Assembly: GCA_029553475.1 (NCBI GenBank) | Contig: JAKPKV010000164.1 | Span: 1 to 43,188, forward strand | Source: Armatimonadota bacterium | GTDB lineage: Bacteria > Armatimonadota > Hebobacteria > CAIYQO01 | Reading direction: 5' to 3' | DNA: 43,188 bases | Part shown: one piece after another, positions 7,870-14,872 of the stretch | Layout of the letters: each line of letters opens with the position of its first letter | How positions within the stretch are numbered: position 1 is the first letter of the stretch | Notes under the pieces: model-generated | Databases searched by the model: none | The model's input: only the letters and a program-made list of their open reading frames with translations | Told to the model about the DNA's origin: nothing | Translations under genes and position numbers: made by a program

Positions 7870-8352
7870 ATGGCAGAACTGACACCCAACGATATCGTCA
7901 ACAAGCAATTTCGCCACACGCTGCGCGGCTACGCGCAGGACGAGGTGGACGAATTCCTGCAGCAGGCCGCGGAGGCGCTGTATCAGGCGCTGGAGGACGC
8001 CCTGCGCCTGCGCCAGCAGCTCAGCGAGCTGCGCGCGCGGCTGGAGCAGTACGAGGGGACGGAGAACCTGATCAAAAGCGCGCTGGTGATGGCGGAGCGC
8101 ACGGCCGAGGACGTGCGGACGGCGGCGCACCGCGAGGCGGAGTTGATCCGCCGCGAGGCCGAGGAGCGCACGCGGGAGGAGCGCGCCGCGACCGAAGAGC
8201 TGCGGCAACTGCGGCTGCGCGTCATGAGCGAGCTGCACGCCATGCTCACCGCCCACCTGAACCTGCTGGAATCGCAGGCGTCGCGCTTCGCCCCCGCGCC
8301 CCCGCCCGCTCCCGAGACGCGCGCCGAGGGGGGGACCCGGCATGACGTATGA
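7870..8352 (+). CDS. divIVA: DivIVA/GpsB family coiled-coil protein
   Basis: A 160-residue protein whose first 35 residues match the DivIVA lipid-binding head (LTPNDIVNKQFRHTLRGYAQDEVDEFL). A long Glu/Arg/Ala coiled coil runs through to about residue 145, and a Pro-rich tail ends the protein. DivIVA-type proteins sense negative membrane curvature at septa and poles and recruit division or growth factors. ATG 7870 begins the conserved head; AGGTG upstream is a modest ribosome-binding site. The last 11 nt overlap the start of the downstream protease gene, which implies translational coupling. Confidence 0.92.
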   Translation: MAELTPNDIVNKQFRHTLRGYAQDEVDEFLQQAAEALYQALEDALRLRQQLSELRARLEQYEGTENLIKSALVMAERTAEDVRTAAHREAELIRREAEERTREERAATEELRQLRLRVMSELHAMLTAHLNLLESQASRFAPAPPPAPETRAEGGTRHDV

Positions 8353-9796
8353 GGGGGCGCCGTCGCCGGAGCCGCGCGTCGCGCCCGCCGCCGAGCGCGA
8401 GCCGCCGCTGCTCCTCGCGCTCGGCATCCTCTGTTACCTCGGCGTGCTGGCGGTGATGTGGGGCAGCGCCGCGCTGCCCGGCGAGGATCGGCCCACCCCC
8501 GTCGCCACGGAGGGGGCGCGCGCCGCCACCTACCTGGCGACGGCCGCGTGGTACGCGGAGCGCTTCAGCGACTGGCCGGCGGAGATCCGCCAGGCCGTGC
8601 GCCCGGCGGAACACGCCGACACCGCCGCCCGGGCCTGGGAGACGGTCGCCGCACAGACGCCCGTGGCCGCGCAGCGCGCGCGCGCGGAGGCCAATGCCGC
8701 CATCCTCCACAGCCTGGGCGGCGACCGGCGGGGCGCGCTCGTATTGCTGGATCGCGCGGGGCGGCATGACCCGGCGATGGCCGGCGCGTATGGCCGGCTG
8801 CGCGCTTTCTACGCCGACCCCGCGCGGCCGGCGGCGTTGACCCCCGCGGCGGAGGCGCTGCTGGAGAAGCTGCCAACCGGCCCGATCTTCCGCGCGCAGG
8901 CGGCGCGGCGGGCGGGGGATATCGCCGCGGCGCGGGCGGCGCTGCGGCCGGGGTGGGAGGCCGGCCTCCGGGTGCTGCTCGTGGAAGGCCTGGTGGTGCT
9001 GCTCATCGGCGGGCTGCTGCTGTTCGCGCTCTTCGGCTACCTGCTCTGGCATCGCCGCATCGGCGCTGAGCTGCGCGCGGCCGCGGCGCCCGCGCCCCCC
9101 GTGCCCTGGGGCATCGGCGCCGCGCTGCTGGTCGTCAGCGGCGTCTATCTCTTGAGTTTCCTGCTGCAGGTGGGCCTCGCGGGGTTCATCCCGCGCGCGT
9201 CATTGGCGGCGGCGGCGCCGGTGGTGGGCACGCTGGCGCTGCTGGTGGCGACGCTGCTCGTCGCCGGCGGTTTCCTTTCGCTGCTGGGCAAGCCCGCCTG
9301 GGCGTGGGAGACCTTCGGCTGGCGGCGGGCGCCGCGCGGCGCCGGCTACGGGCTGCTCGCGCTCGTGCTGGCGCTGCCGCTGTTGGTGATCGCCTACCTC
9401 ATCGCCGCCGCGCTGTTTGGCATGGACCGCCAGCAGCAGCCGCTGGTCGAGGCGCTGCAATCCGGCGGGCCGCTGCTGCAGGTGTATCTGGTAGTCGTGG
9501 CGGCGGTGATGGCTCCGCTGGTGGAGGAAACGCTCTTTCGCGGGCTGCTCTTTCGCGCGCTCAACGCGCGGCTGGCCTTCTGGCCGGCGGCACTGATCAG
9601 CGCGCTCCTCTTCGCCGCCGGGCACGCGCTGCTCCTCGCGCTGCTGCCGGTGATGCTGCTGGGGATGCTGTTCGCATTTCTCACCCGCCGCGCGGGCAGC
9701 GTTGTGCCGTCCGCGGCGGCGCATGGGGTGTATAATCTGGTCGTCAGCGTGGTCGCGCTGCTCATCGGCTGGGCGTTGAACGGCCCTGGCCAATGA
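8342..9796 (+). CDS. CPBP-family intramembrane metalloprotease with N-terminal helical domain
   Basis: A 484-residue polytopic membrane protein. A first hydrophobic segment lies near residues 20-40. Residues about 50-210 are Ala/Arg-rich helices, possibly TPR-like, and face one side of the membrane. After a segment near 220 comes a bundle of seven or so helices carrying the CPBP (Abi/CAAX protease) motifs: EETLFRGLLFR (about 394-404) with the Glu-Glu pair and Arg, a His in GHALLL (about 424) and HGVYN (about 460). These are the catalytic and metal-binding residues of the family. Its start overlaps divIVA, so it is in the division operon. Substrate unknown; a link to cell-envelope protein processing is only inferred from position. 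Confidence 0.88.
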   Translation: MTYEGAPSPEPRVAPAAEREPPLLLALGILCYLGVLAVMWGSAALPGEDRPTPVATEGARAATYLATAAWYAERFSDWPAEIRQAVRPAEHADTAARAWETVAAQTPVAAQRARAEANAAILHSLGGDRRGALVLLDRAGRHDPAMAGAYGRLRAFYADPARPAALTPAAEALLEKLPTGPIFRAQAARRAGDIAAARAALRPGWEAGLRVLLVEGLVVLLIGGLLLFALFGYLLWHRRIGAELRAAAAPAPPVPWGIGAALLVVSGVYLLSFLLQVGLAGFIPRASLAAAAPVVGTLALLVATLLVAGGFLSLLGKPAWAWETFGWRRAPRGAGYGLLALVLALPLLVIAYLIAAALFGMDRQQQPLVEALQSGGPLLQVYLVVVAAVMAPLVEETLFRGLLFRALNARLAFWPAALISALLFAAGHALLLALLPVMLLGMLFAFLTRRAGSVVPSAAAHGVYNLVVSVVALLIGWALNGPGQ

Positions 9797-9864
9797 CGGC
9801 GGAACGCGGCACACCCGCGGGCGGGCGCCCAACCCGGCGGGGATGACGAGGGGGCGCGCCGGGT

Positions 9865-11088
9865 ATGGACAAGATGCGTGACATGCTAACAGCGGAACCC
9901 GACAACACGGTGGACGCGCGCCCGCGTCCGGTGCGCGTGCTCTTTGCCGGCGGCGGCACCGGGGGACATCTCTCCCCGGCGCTGGCCATCGCGCAGACGC
10001 TGCGCGCGCGCGACGCGGACGCGGAGATCCTCTTCATCGGCACCGCCGATCGCCTGGAGGCGACGAAGGTGCCGGCGGCGGGGTTCGCCTTTCGCGCCAT
10101 TTCCGTGCACGGGCTGGCGGGACGCTGGACGGTGGGTGGGCTGCTCAAGCGCCTGCGCGCGGTGTTGGAGATCGGCACCGGCCTGCCGATCTGGCAGGCG
10201 ATGTTCATCGTGGATGACTTTCAGCCGGACGTGGTTATCGGCACCGGCGGATACGTCTGCGGGCCGGTGCTGGCGGCGGCGAAGCTCATGCGCCGGCCGG
10301 CGATGCTGGTAGAGCAGAACGAGGAGATCGGCAATACCAGCAAGTGGTCCGCCTGCTGCATCAGCCTGGCGGCGGTGATTTCCGAACAATCCGGCGCCTA
10401 TTTTCGCGCCCGCGGCATCCGCACGGAAGTGGTGGGCAATCCGGTGCGCCCGGCCATCCTCACCGCCACGCGCGAGGCGGGCGTCGCCGCGCTGGGGCTG
10501 GAGGCCGACCGGCTGACGCTGGCGGTGATGGGCGGCAGCCTGGGCAGCTCGCCGATCAATGACGCGCTGGCGGGGACGCTGCGCGGGCTGGCGGGCGAAA
10601 AGTGGTTCCGCGACGGCTGGCAGGTGGTCCACCTCACCGGCCCGGCCCGCGGGGGCGGGCTGACGGAAGAGGAGGCGCGGGCGCTGGGGATCACCTACGC
10701 CGCGCTGCCGTTCCTCGACAATATGCATGATCTGCTCGCCGCCAGCGACGTCGTCGTCACCCGCGGCGGCGGCACCACGCTGGCGGAAGTGGCCGCGCGC
10801 GGCATCCCCATGGTCATCGTCCCCTGGGCGGGGGCGGCGAATGACCATCAGACGCGCAATGCCCGGCCCTTCGCCGACACGCAGGCCGCCGCCGTCATCG
10901 CCGACGCCGAGCTCTCCGCCGAGACGCTGCTCGCCGCGCTCCACCAAATTCTCCCCGATCCCGCCACGCGCCAGGCCATGGCCAACGCCTGCCGGAGTCT
11001 CGGCCGCCCGGAATCCGCCGCGGAAATCGTGGATTTCATCGAAGAGCTGGCGCGCCCCCGCCAGCGGTCGGTGAAGAGCGTCGGGTAA
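9865..11088 (+). CDS. murG: MurG-family UDP-GlcNAc transferase (lipid II synthase)
   Basis: A 407-residue GT-B glycosyltransferase expected to add GlcNAc from UDP-GlcNAc to lipid I on the inner face of the membrane. The N-terminal loop GGGTGGHLSPALAIA, HGLAGRW, DVVIGTGGYVCGPV, the acceptor-side LVEQNEEIGNTSKW, the second glycine loop MGGSLGSSPIND and the nucleotide-binding stretch VVTRGGGTTLAEVAARGIP...NDHQTRNA match MurG in order. The usual RAGA motif is RGGG here, and the protein is somewhat longer than typical MurG (about 360), with an N-terminal extension of some 25 residues. It follows the sepF-divIVA cluster; no other mur gene is present, so a MurG paralogue cannot be ruled out. The ribosome-binding site is weak. 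Confidence 0.85.
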   Translation: MDKMRDMLTAEPDNTVDARPRPVRVLFAGGGTGGHLSPALAIAQTLRARDADAEILFIGTADRLEATKVPAAGFAFRAISVHGLAGRWTVGGLLKRLRAVLEIGTGLPIWQAMFIVDDFQPDVVIGTGGYVCGPVLAAAKLMRRPAMLVEQNEEIGNTSKWSACCISLAAVISEQSGAYFRARGIRTEVVGNPVRPAILTATREAGVAALGLEADRLTLAVMGGSLGSSPINDALAGTLRGLAGEKWFRDGWQVVHLTGPARGGGLTEEEARALGITYAALPFLDNMHDLLAASDVVVTRGGGTTLAEVAARGIPMVIVPWAGAANDHQTRNARPFADTQAAAVIADAELSAETLLAALHQILPDPATRQAMANACRSLGRPESAAEIVDFIEELARPRQRSVKSVG

Positions 11089-11089
11089 A

Positions 11090-11219
11090 TATGCCGGCGG
11101 GCGCGACGGAGTCTCGCCTTCCAGGAAGGTGAAGAGGTGAGGTGACGCGCGAAAGGCATGGGGAAGAGCGTGGACGGTCCCTCCGCGCGCGGCTCGACGG
11201 AGTCTCGCCCGCCGGCATA
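11090..11219. repeat. Interspersed repeat with 14-bp terminal inverted repeats (family B, copy 1)
   Basis: The ends TATGCCGGCGGGCG (11090-11103) and CGCCCGCCGGCATA (11206-11219) are exact inverted repeats. Inside, CGACGGAGTCTCGCC occurs twice in direct orientation near each end, and the middle holds GCGAAAGGCATGGGGAAGAG. A second copy with the same core is at 28410-28563. It occupies most of the space between murG and the next gene. Confidence 0.8.
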
Positions 11220-11272
11220 TACACATACAGCGGCGTGGCCGACTGTGCGCTCCCGCAATCGCGAAATTGCGC

Positions 11273-11278
11273 TATAAT
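11273..11278 (+). promoter_or_regulatory. -10 box, probable leaderless start
   Basis: TATAAT with 9 nt to the ATG at 11288 and no ribosome-binding site between them. Confidence 0.5.
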
Positions 11279-11287
11279 ATCACCGAT

Positions 11288-12160
11288 ATGACTGTCTGCC
11301 GTCTCTGCTGGCTGGTGCTGCTCGCGGGGTTGGCGCTCGGCGCGGCGGCGCAGCCGGCGGTGGATGAAACCTGGCTGGTGATCGTGCCGGCGCTGGCGGA
11401 CGGCGGCGAGTTGCCCGGGCGCGCGGGCGCGCGGCTGGAGCGCGTGGAGGGCGAGAAACGCGTGGCGGTGTCAGCGCGCCCCTCCTTCACGCCGGATGGC
11501 CGCGTCGTCTTCATGCATCTCGCCCCCGGCGACTATGACGTGACGCTGTATTTTCCCACGCTCGGCCTCAGCGCGGCGCCGCGCCGCGTCACGGTGCGGA
11601 CGGGGTATAACGTCTGCCCCGTGACGCTGCCGCCGATCACCCTGGCGCGGCTCACGCTGACCGTCGAGGGCACGGCGGTGACGGCGGCGGAGGCGCAGCT
11701 ATTTCTGCTGACCGCGGCCGGCGACCGGCTGTCCCCCCCGTCGGCGGCGGAGGAGGGGGGGCCGCGCATCGCCCTCTTCCCCGGCGTCTATCGCCTGGCG
11801 CTCTTCACCGAACACGGCTACGCCATCACCGAGCTGAACACGGCGGAGGCGAAGAACGGCACGCTGCCGGTATCGCTGGCGCTGCGGCGCGGCGGCGCGG
11901 CGCGCGTGCTGGTGACGAATACCAGCGAAAAAGCGATTCCCGGCGCGCAGGTGACCTTCTCGCGCACCATCGCCCCCGGCTTTCCGGTGCGCTTCACCGT
12001 GCTGCTGCGCGATCCCGAGCCGCAGCGCACCCCCATGCTGCCCCCCGGCGAATGGACGTGGAAAGCGGCGCGCACGGGCTATCGGCCGCAAAGCGATGTC
12101 GTGACCCTCTCCGCCGAGGAAGACGCGGAGCTGACCATCGAGCTGCTGCGCGCGCGATAA
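11288..12160 (+). CDS. Secreted protein with carboxypeptidase-regulatory/Cna-B-like beta domains
   Basis: A 290-residue protein with a clear signal peptide (CRLCWLVLLAGLALGAAAQ), probably cleaved after Ala-Ala-Gln or lipid-modified upstream at a Cys. The mature part alternates short beta-strand motifs such as FMHLAPGDYDVTLYFP, IALFPGVYRLALFTEHGY and PPGEWTWKAARTGYRPQS, the pattern of repeated prealbumin-like (carboxypeptidase regulatory) domains, about three copies. Such domains act as structural or ligand-binding modules at the cell surface; no catalytic motif is seen. The ATG at 11288 starts the signal peptide and lies 9 nt after TATAAT; an in-frame ATG 21 nt earlier would overlap the -10 box and is rejected. 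Its stop marks the left edge of the AT-rich island. Confidence 0.72.
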   Translation: MTVCRLCWLVLLAGLALGAAAQPAVDETWLVIVPALADGGELPGRAGARLERVEGEKRVAVSARPSFTPDGRVVFMHLAPGDYDVTLYFPTLGLSAAPRRVTVRTGYNVCPVTLPPITLARLTLTVEGTAVTAAEAQLFLLTAAGDRLSPPSAAEEGGPRIALFPGVYRLALFTEHGYAITELNTAEAKNGTLPVSLALRRGGAARVLVTNTSEKAIPGAQVTFSRTIAPGFPVRFTVLLRDPEPQRTPMLPPGEWTWKAARTGYRPQSDVVTLSAEEDAELTIELLRAR

Positions 12161-12182
12161 TGTTGAATAAGTTCAGAGATCG

Positions 12183-12263
12183 TTAAGCACTGTGCTTTAC
12201 GGTATAGTTATCGATATCTTATAAAGTCTCACTAGCACTCAGTAATATTGTCAACTTAGACAA
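12183..12263 (+). promoter_or_regulatory. Candidate promoter/operator region of the cassette
   Basis: Two small perfect palindromes lie in the AT-rich leader: AAGCAC-T-GTGCTT at 12185-12197 and TTGTC-N6-GACAA at 12248-12263. Between them TTTACG (12196-12201) and TATAAA (12220-12225) are spaced by 18 nt and could form a sigma-70-type promoter. The first palindrome overlaps the -35 and the second lies just after the expected start point, positions suited to repressor binding. AT-rich DNA gives such matches easily, so this is tentative. Confidence 0.3.
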
Positions 12264-12352
12264 CATAATGAAAATTTAATGTTATGAATCGCAGGATGGC
12301 ATGAATATGTTGTATGCTTGAATCAATGTTATTGAAATAAAGGTGATACTTC

Positions 12353-13279
12353 ATGATGACATATGAATGGGAGCGATATATTGGAAGAGTTGTTTCCGGT
12401 CGTTACACTTTAAAGAGTTTTATTGGTGGTGGCGGGTTCGGTGGTGTTTTTTTTGCTGATGAAAAGCAGGCAGATAACCTGCTTCGTTCAGTAGCAATTA
12501 AGCTTTTCGTACCTGATCATAGAGTCGATACTGCTAGGCAACTCGATGAAATTAAGATTAATTACCTGTTAGACCATCCTCATATTCTACGTTCGTATAC
12601 AAGTGGCGAAGAAACTATCGATAGTATATCATATTATTATTTAGTAATGGAGGTGGCTGAAGCTAGCTTGGATACTATTTTATCGAATAAACAGATGGTA
12701 ATGAATGAAATAGAAGAATTAATCCTCCATGTTGCAAGTGCTCTTCACTATATACATAATCAAGAAACCCCGATTACGCACCGTGATATAAAACCAGGGA
12801 ACATACTTCTTAAAGATAGGCAATGGAAAATCTCTGACTTCGGCATTTCGAGAAAGATTGAAAAGAGCGATTACATAAATAGTCGTGTTATGGGTTCATT
12901 TCTGTATATGCCACCCGAGGGATTTAAAGGGATAATTAGTCCTTACTGGGATGTATGGTCATTTGGCGTGTTAATACAGTATATAATAACAGGAAAATAC
13001 CCGTATGATGACGAACTACCAGTTGAGCGATATATATATAATATAATGAACTGTGATCCGTATATTAGTGACCAATTGCCATGCCAGTATAGAAATATTG
13101 TTGAGGGATGTTTGCGCAAGGAAATGCGCGAAAGAATATCTATGAAAGATATACTGCAGATATTAAATCTGGAGTGCATTATAGCACCCGAAGGGTCAAC
13201 TACGCACACTGGAAGAAAATATATTCAACGGTTACACCAGATACCTTCTGATGTGCGAAGGTACTATGATAGACAGTAA
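12353..13279 (+). CDS. Serine/threonine protein kinase (Hanks type), cytosolic
   Basis: A 308-residue eukaryotic-like protein kinase with every catalytic landmark: Gly-rich loop IGGGGFGGVFF (24-34), VAIK Lys50, the helix-C Glu in DEIKIN (66), HRDIKPGN with catalytic Asp145 and Asn150, DFG (162-164), GSFLYMPPE (181-189) and DVWSFGVL (200-207). It should therefore be active. There is no transmembrane helix or sensor domain: after the kinase fold only about 40 residues follow, ending in a basic GRKYIQRLHQIPSDVRRYYDRQ-like helix. AAAGGTGA provides a ribosome-binding site; ATG 12353 or the next codon (ATG 12356) may start. It is the first gene of the three-gene AT-rich cassette, 9 nt before the AAA+ gene. 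The likely substrates are the two other cassette proteins or a host target; this is inference. Confidence 0.92.
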   Translation: MMTYEWERYIGRVVSGRYTLKSFIGGGGFGGVFFADEKQADNLLRSVAIKLFVPDHRVDTARQLDEIKINYLLDHPHILRSYTSGEETIDSISYYYLVMEVAEASLDTILSNKQMVMNEIEELILHVASALHYIHNQETPITHRDIKPGNILLKDRQWKISDFGISRKIEKSDYINSRVMGSFLYMPPEGFKGIISPYWDVWSFGVLIQYIITGKYPYDDELPVERYIYNIMNCDPYISDQLPCQYRNIVEGCLRKEMRERISMKDILQILNLECIIAPEGSTTHTGRKYIQRLHQIPSDVRRYYDRQ

Positions 13280-13288
13280 AGGATGAAT

Positions 13289-14128
13289 ATGCATAATGTT
13301 TTTATTTCTGATAGATTTCGCTCGGTGATTGTTATTCATATTCTTCAGAATATGTTATTGAGCAAGCCAATCCGTCCACCGCTACTACTTGGAATCCATG
13401 GCCCTTCAGGGTCAGGGAAAACATTTCAATGCGAGATAGTGTTGCAAGAAATGGGTATCCACGTAGTCACAATTTCCGGTGGTCAACTGGAAAGTGATAA
13501 GGCCGGTGAACCTGCGAAGATCATTCGTGATAAATATATTATTGCTAGTAATGCTATTGAAGATCATAAATCAAACATGACCGCGATTGTTATAAATGAT
13601 TTTGATGCGGGTGCCGGTGACTGGGGACCAATGGTTCAATATACTGTTAACAGGCAACAATTATACGCAGAGTTGATGCATTTGGTCGATTTCCCGCACT
13701 GCGTAGACGGTGTTAAAACGCATCGTATTCCGATAATACTTACCGGTAATAACTTTTTGACATTATATAAGCCATTAATACGTACTGGTAGAATGTGGTT
13801 GTTTGAATGGGTGCAAAATAGTAGTGAAGTTATAAACGTTATTCAGCCATTATATCCATGGTTGAATGAAGCTGAATTAAAGGAATTGGTGGGGTGTTTC
13901 CCTGGAGAACAGGTGGCTTTCTTTTGTGAGCTTAAAACAAGAATATACCATTCATATATTTTGGAGTTAGCAACTCATGTTGGGATAGGTGCGGTTGTTG
14001 AGTGCGTACGAAAAGGTGCGACAATTGAATCATTGGATAACTCACCATTACCATATATAATATCGATTGGCAAACGATTGCAAGCGGAAAGGTGCGTTGG
14101 AAATCATTTGGCCTGCGAGGAGATGTGA
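13289..14128 (+). CDS. Rubisco-activase-like AAA+ ATPase
   Basis: A 279-residue AAA+ protein that aligns by eye, as I remember the sequence, with plant/algal Rubisco activase (RCA) over nearly its full length. In order: GIHGPSGSGKTFQCE (Walker A 38-45), SGGQLES (63-69), AGEPAKIIRDKY (72-83), VINDFDAGAG (Walker B 101-110, with the Asn-Asp pair of RCA in place of Asp-Glu), QYTVNRQQ, RIPIILTGNNFLTLYKPLIRTGRM (sensor 1 and arginine fingers, about 146-169), FPGEQVAFFCELKTRIY and a C-terminal PYIISIGKRLQAE. The N-terminal Rubisco-binding extension of RCA is missing; only about 30 residues precede the ATPase core. RCA remodels Rubisco to release inhibitory sugar phosphates, but no Rubisco gene is here, so its client is probably another protein. 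AAAGG with 6-nt spacing favours ATG 13289 over ATG 13283. It overlaps no gene but lies 1 nt before the next start. Confidence 0.88.
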   Translation: MHNVFISDRFRSVIVIHILQNMLLSKPIRPPLLLGIHGPSGSGKTFQCEIVLQEMGIHVVTISGGQLESDKAGEPAKIIRDKYIIASNAIEDHKSNMTAIVINDFDAGAGDWGPMVQYTVNRQQLYAELMHLVDFPHCVDGVKTHRIPIILTGNNFLTLYKPLIRTGRMWLFEWVQNSSEVINVIQPLYPWLNEAELKELVGCFPGEQVAFFCELKTRIYHSYILELATHVGIGAVVECVRKGATIESLDNSPLPYIISIGKRLQAERCVGNHLACEEM

Positions 14129-14129
14129 C

Positions 14130-14660
14130 ATGGCCCAAACGTATACCTCAACAGTGACAAAAACATTCACACGGGTGGAATTAATACTTATACAAATCAG
14201 AAAAGTGTTGAAATATTGTGGGATTAGTGATGTTAAAATACGCGACATATTTGACAGGGGAATCCGTGAAAAGTGGTTTGAAGAGATTAGTTTGTATGGA
14301 ATTGATAATAACGAAATGTGTCGTGCGCAGATAATAATGCGAATAGACTGGGCAACAAACCGATTTCACATTATTGAAGGAAGAGAGATTGTTGTGGCAG
14401 ACAGAAGATGGACCGATGACGTTGCGTATGAAATAGATCAAATACTCGACCTCTTCTGCAGTTATATAAACGATAAATGCTTAAGCATTCGATGGACAGT
14501 TACATATTCAACAGGAGTGAATGTTGAATATGTAAGAAAAGAACTAGGTTTAAAACCTGCTGATCCCATTGAGTGGTACGGAGAGGCGGAAGAGGAATAT
14601 TTGACAGTGCACGGACTTGATGAATTGAAAATTGGATGTAAAATTGTATGTGATGAGTGA
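14130..14660 (+). CDS. Unknown protein, possibly a divergent bacterial HORMA-like domain
   Basis: A 176-residue soluble alpha/beta protein. ATG 14130 lies 1 nt after the AAA+ stop and 7 nt after an AGGAG site, so it is translationally coupled. The N-terminus (QTYTSTVTKTFTRVELILIQIRK split as strand then helix, 3-25), the following helix (ISDVKIRDIFDRGIRE), the beta section around IIMRIDW (68-74), RRWTDD (92-97) and the C-terminal WTVTYS (122-127) and KELGLKP (137-143) recall the layout of bacterial HORMA proteins found with TRIP13-like AAA+ ATPases in CBASS systems. That resemblance is from memory and weak. An AAA+ client or adaptor role would fit its position after an RCA-like remodeller. 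No catalytic motif, membrane segment or signal peptide is visible. Confidence 0.8.
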   Translation: MAQTYTSTVTKTFTRVELILIQIRKVLKYCGISDVKIRDIFDRGIREKWFEEISLYGIDNNEMCRAQIIMRIDWATNRFHIIEGREIVVADRRWTDDVAYEIDQILDLFCSYINDKCLSIRWTVTYSTGVNVEYVRKELGLKPADPIEWYGEAEEEYLTVHGLDELKIGCKIVCDE

Positions 14661-14707
14661 AGTCTAAGTTGCATACATGAATACAATAGTTGAACTGTAA
14701 CTTGATT

Positions 14708-14800
14708 TGTTACTACCACGGCAGTGGTAAGGTTGTATCTTCTTTAGTTCGCGCTTCAAGGGAAGCGAGATACAATCTTACCACTGCCGGAGTAGTAACA
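14708..14800. repeat. 93-bp hairpin with 33-nt arms
   Basis: Arms 14708-14740 and 14768-14800 are reverse complements with three differences, one of which is a G-T wobble. The ends read TGTTACTAC and GTAGTAACA. The 27-nt loop holds a second small stem (CGCTTC-AAGG-GAAGCG). It lies between the cassette and the transposase remnant. It may be a miniature inverted-repeat element, two abutted IS ends, or a terminator/regulatory RNA for the cassette. Confidence 0.8.
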
Positions 14801-14840
14801 TAGATGGTATATCGTATAAACTGTCTTCTAAACCACCTTT

Positions 14841-14865
14841 CCTTGCTACACTACTCAGCAAGGAG
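14841..14865 (+). promoter_or_regulatory. Hairpin covering the transposase ribosome-binding site
   Basis: CCTTGCT (14841-14847) can pair with AGCAAGG (14857-14863). The second half contains most of the AAGGAG site (14860-14865) that precedes the transposase ATG at 14873, so the stem would mask it. Insertion sequences often limit transposase translation this way; here it is inference from the sequence. Confidence 0.45.
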
Positions 14866-14872
14866 AAGACCA

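Noticed and set aside
6115-8427. Long minus-strand open frame across sepF, proC, yggT and divIVA
   Set aside because: It spans four recognisable plus-strand genes and has a biased, domain-free translation.
13289-14128. Assigning the AAA+ protein as a true Rubisco activase
   Set aside because: No Rubisco genes or Calvin-cycle genes in the window and the N-terminal Rubisco-binding extension is missing; similarity supports the family, not the function.
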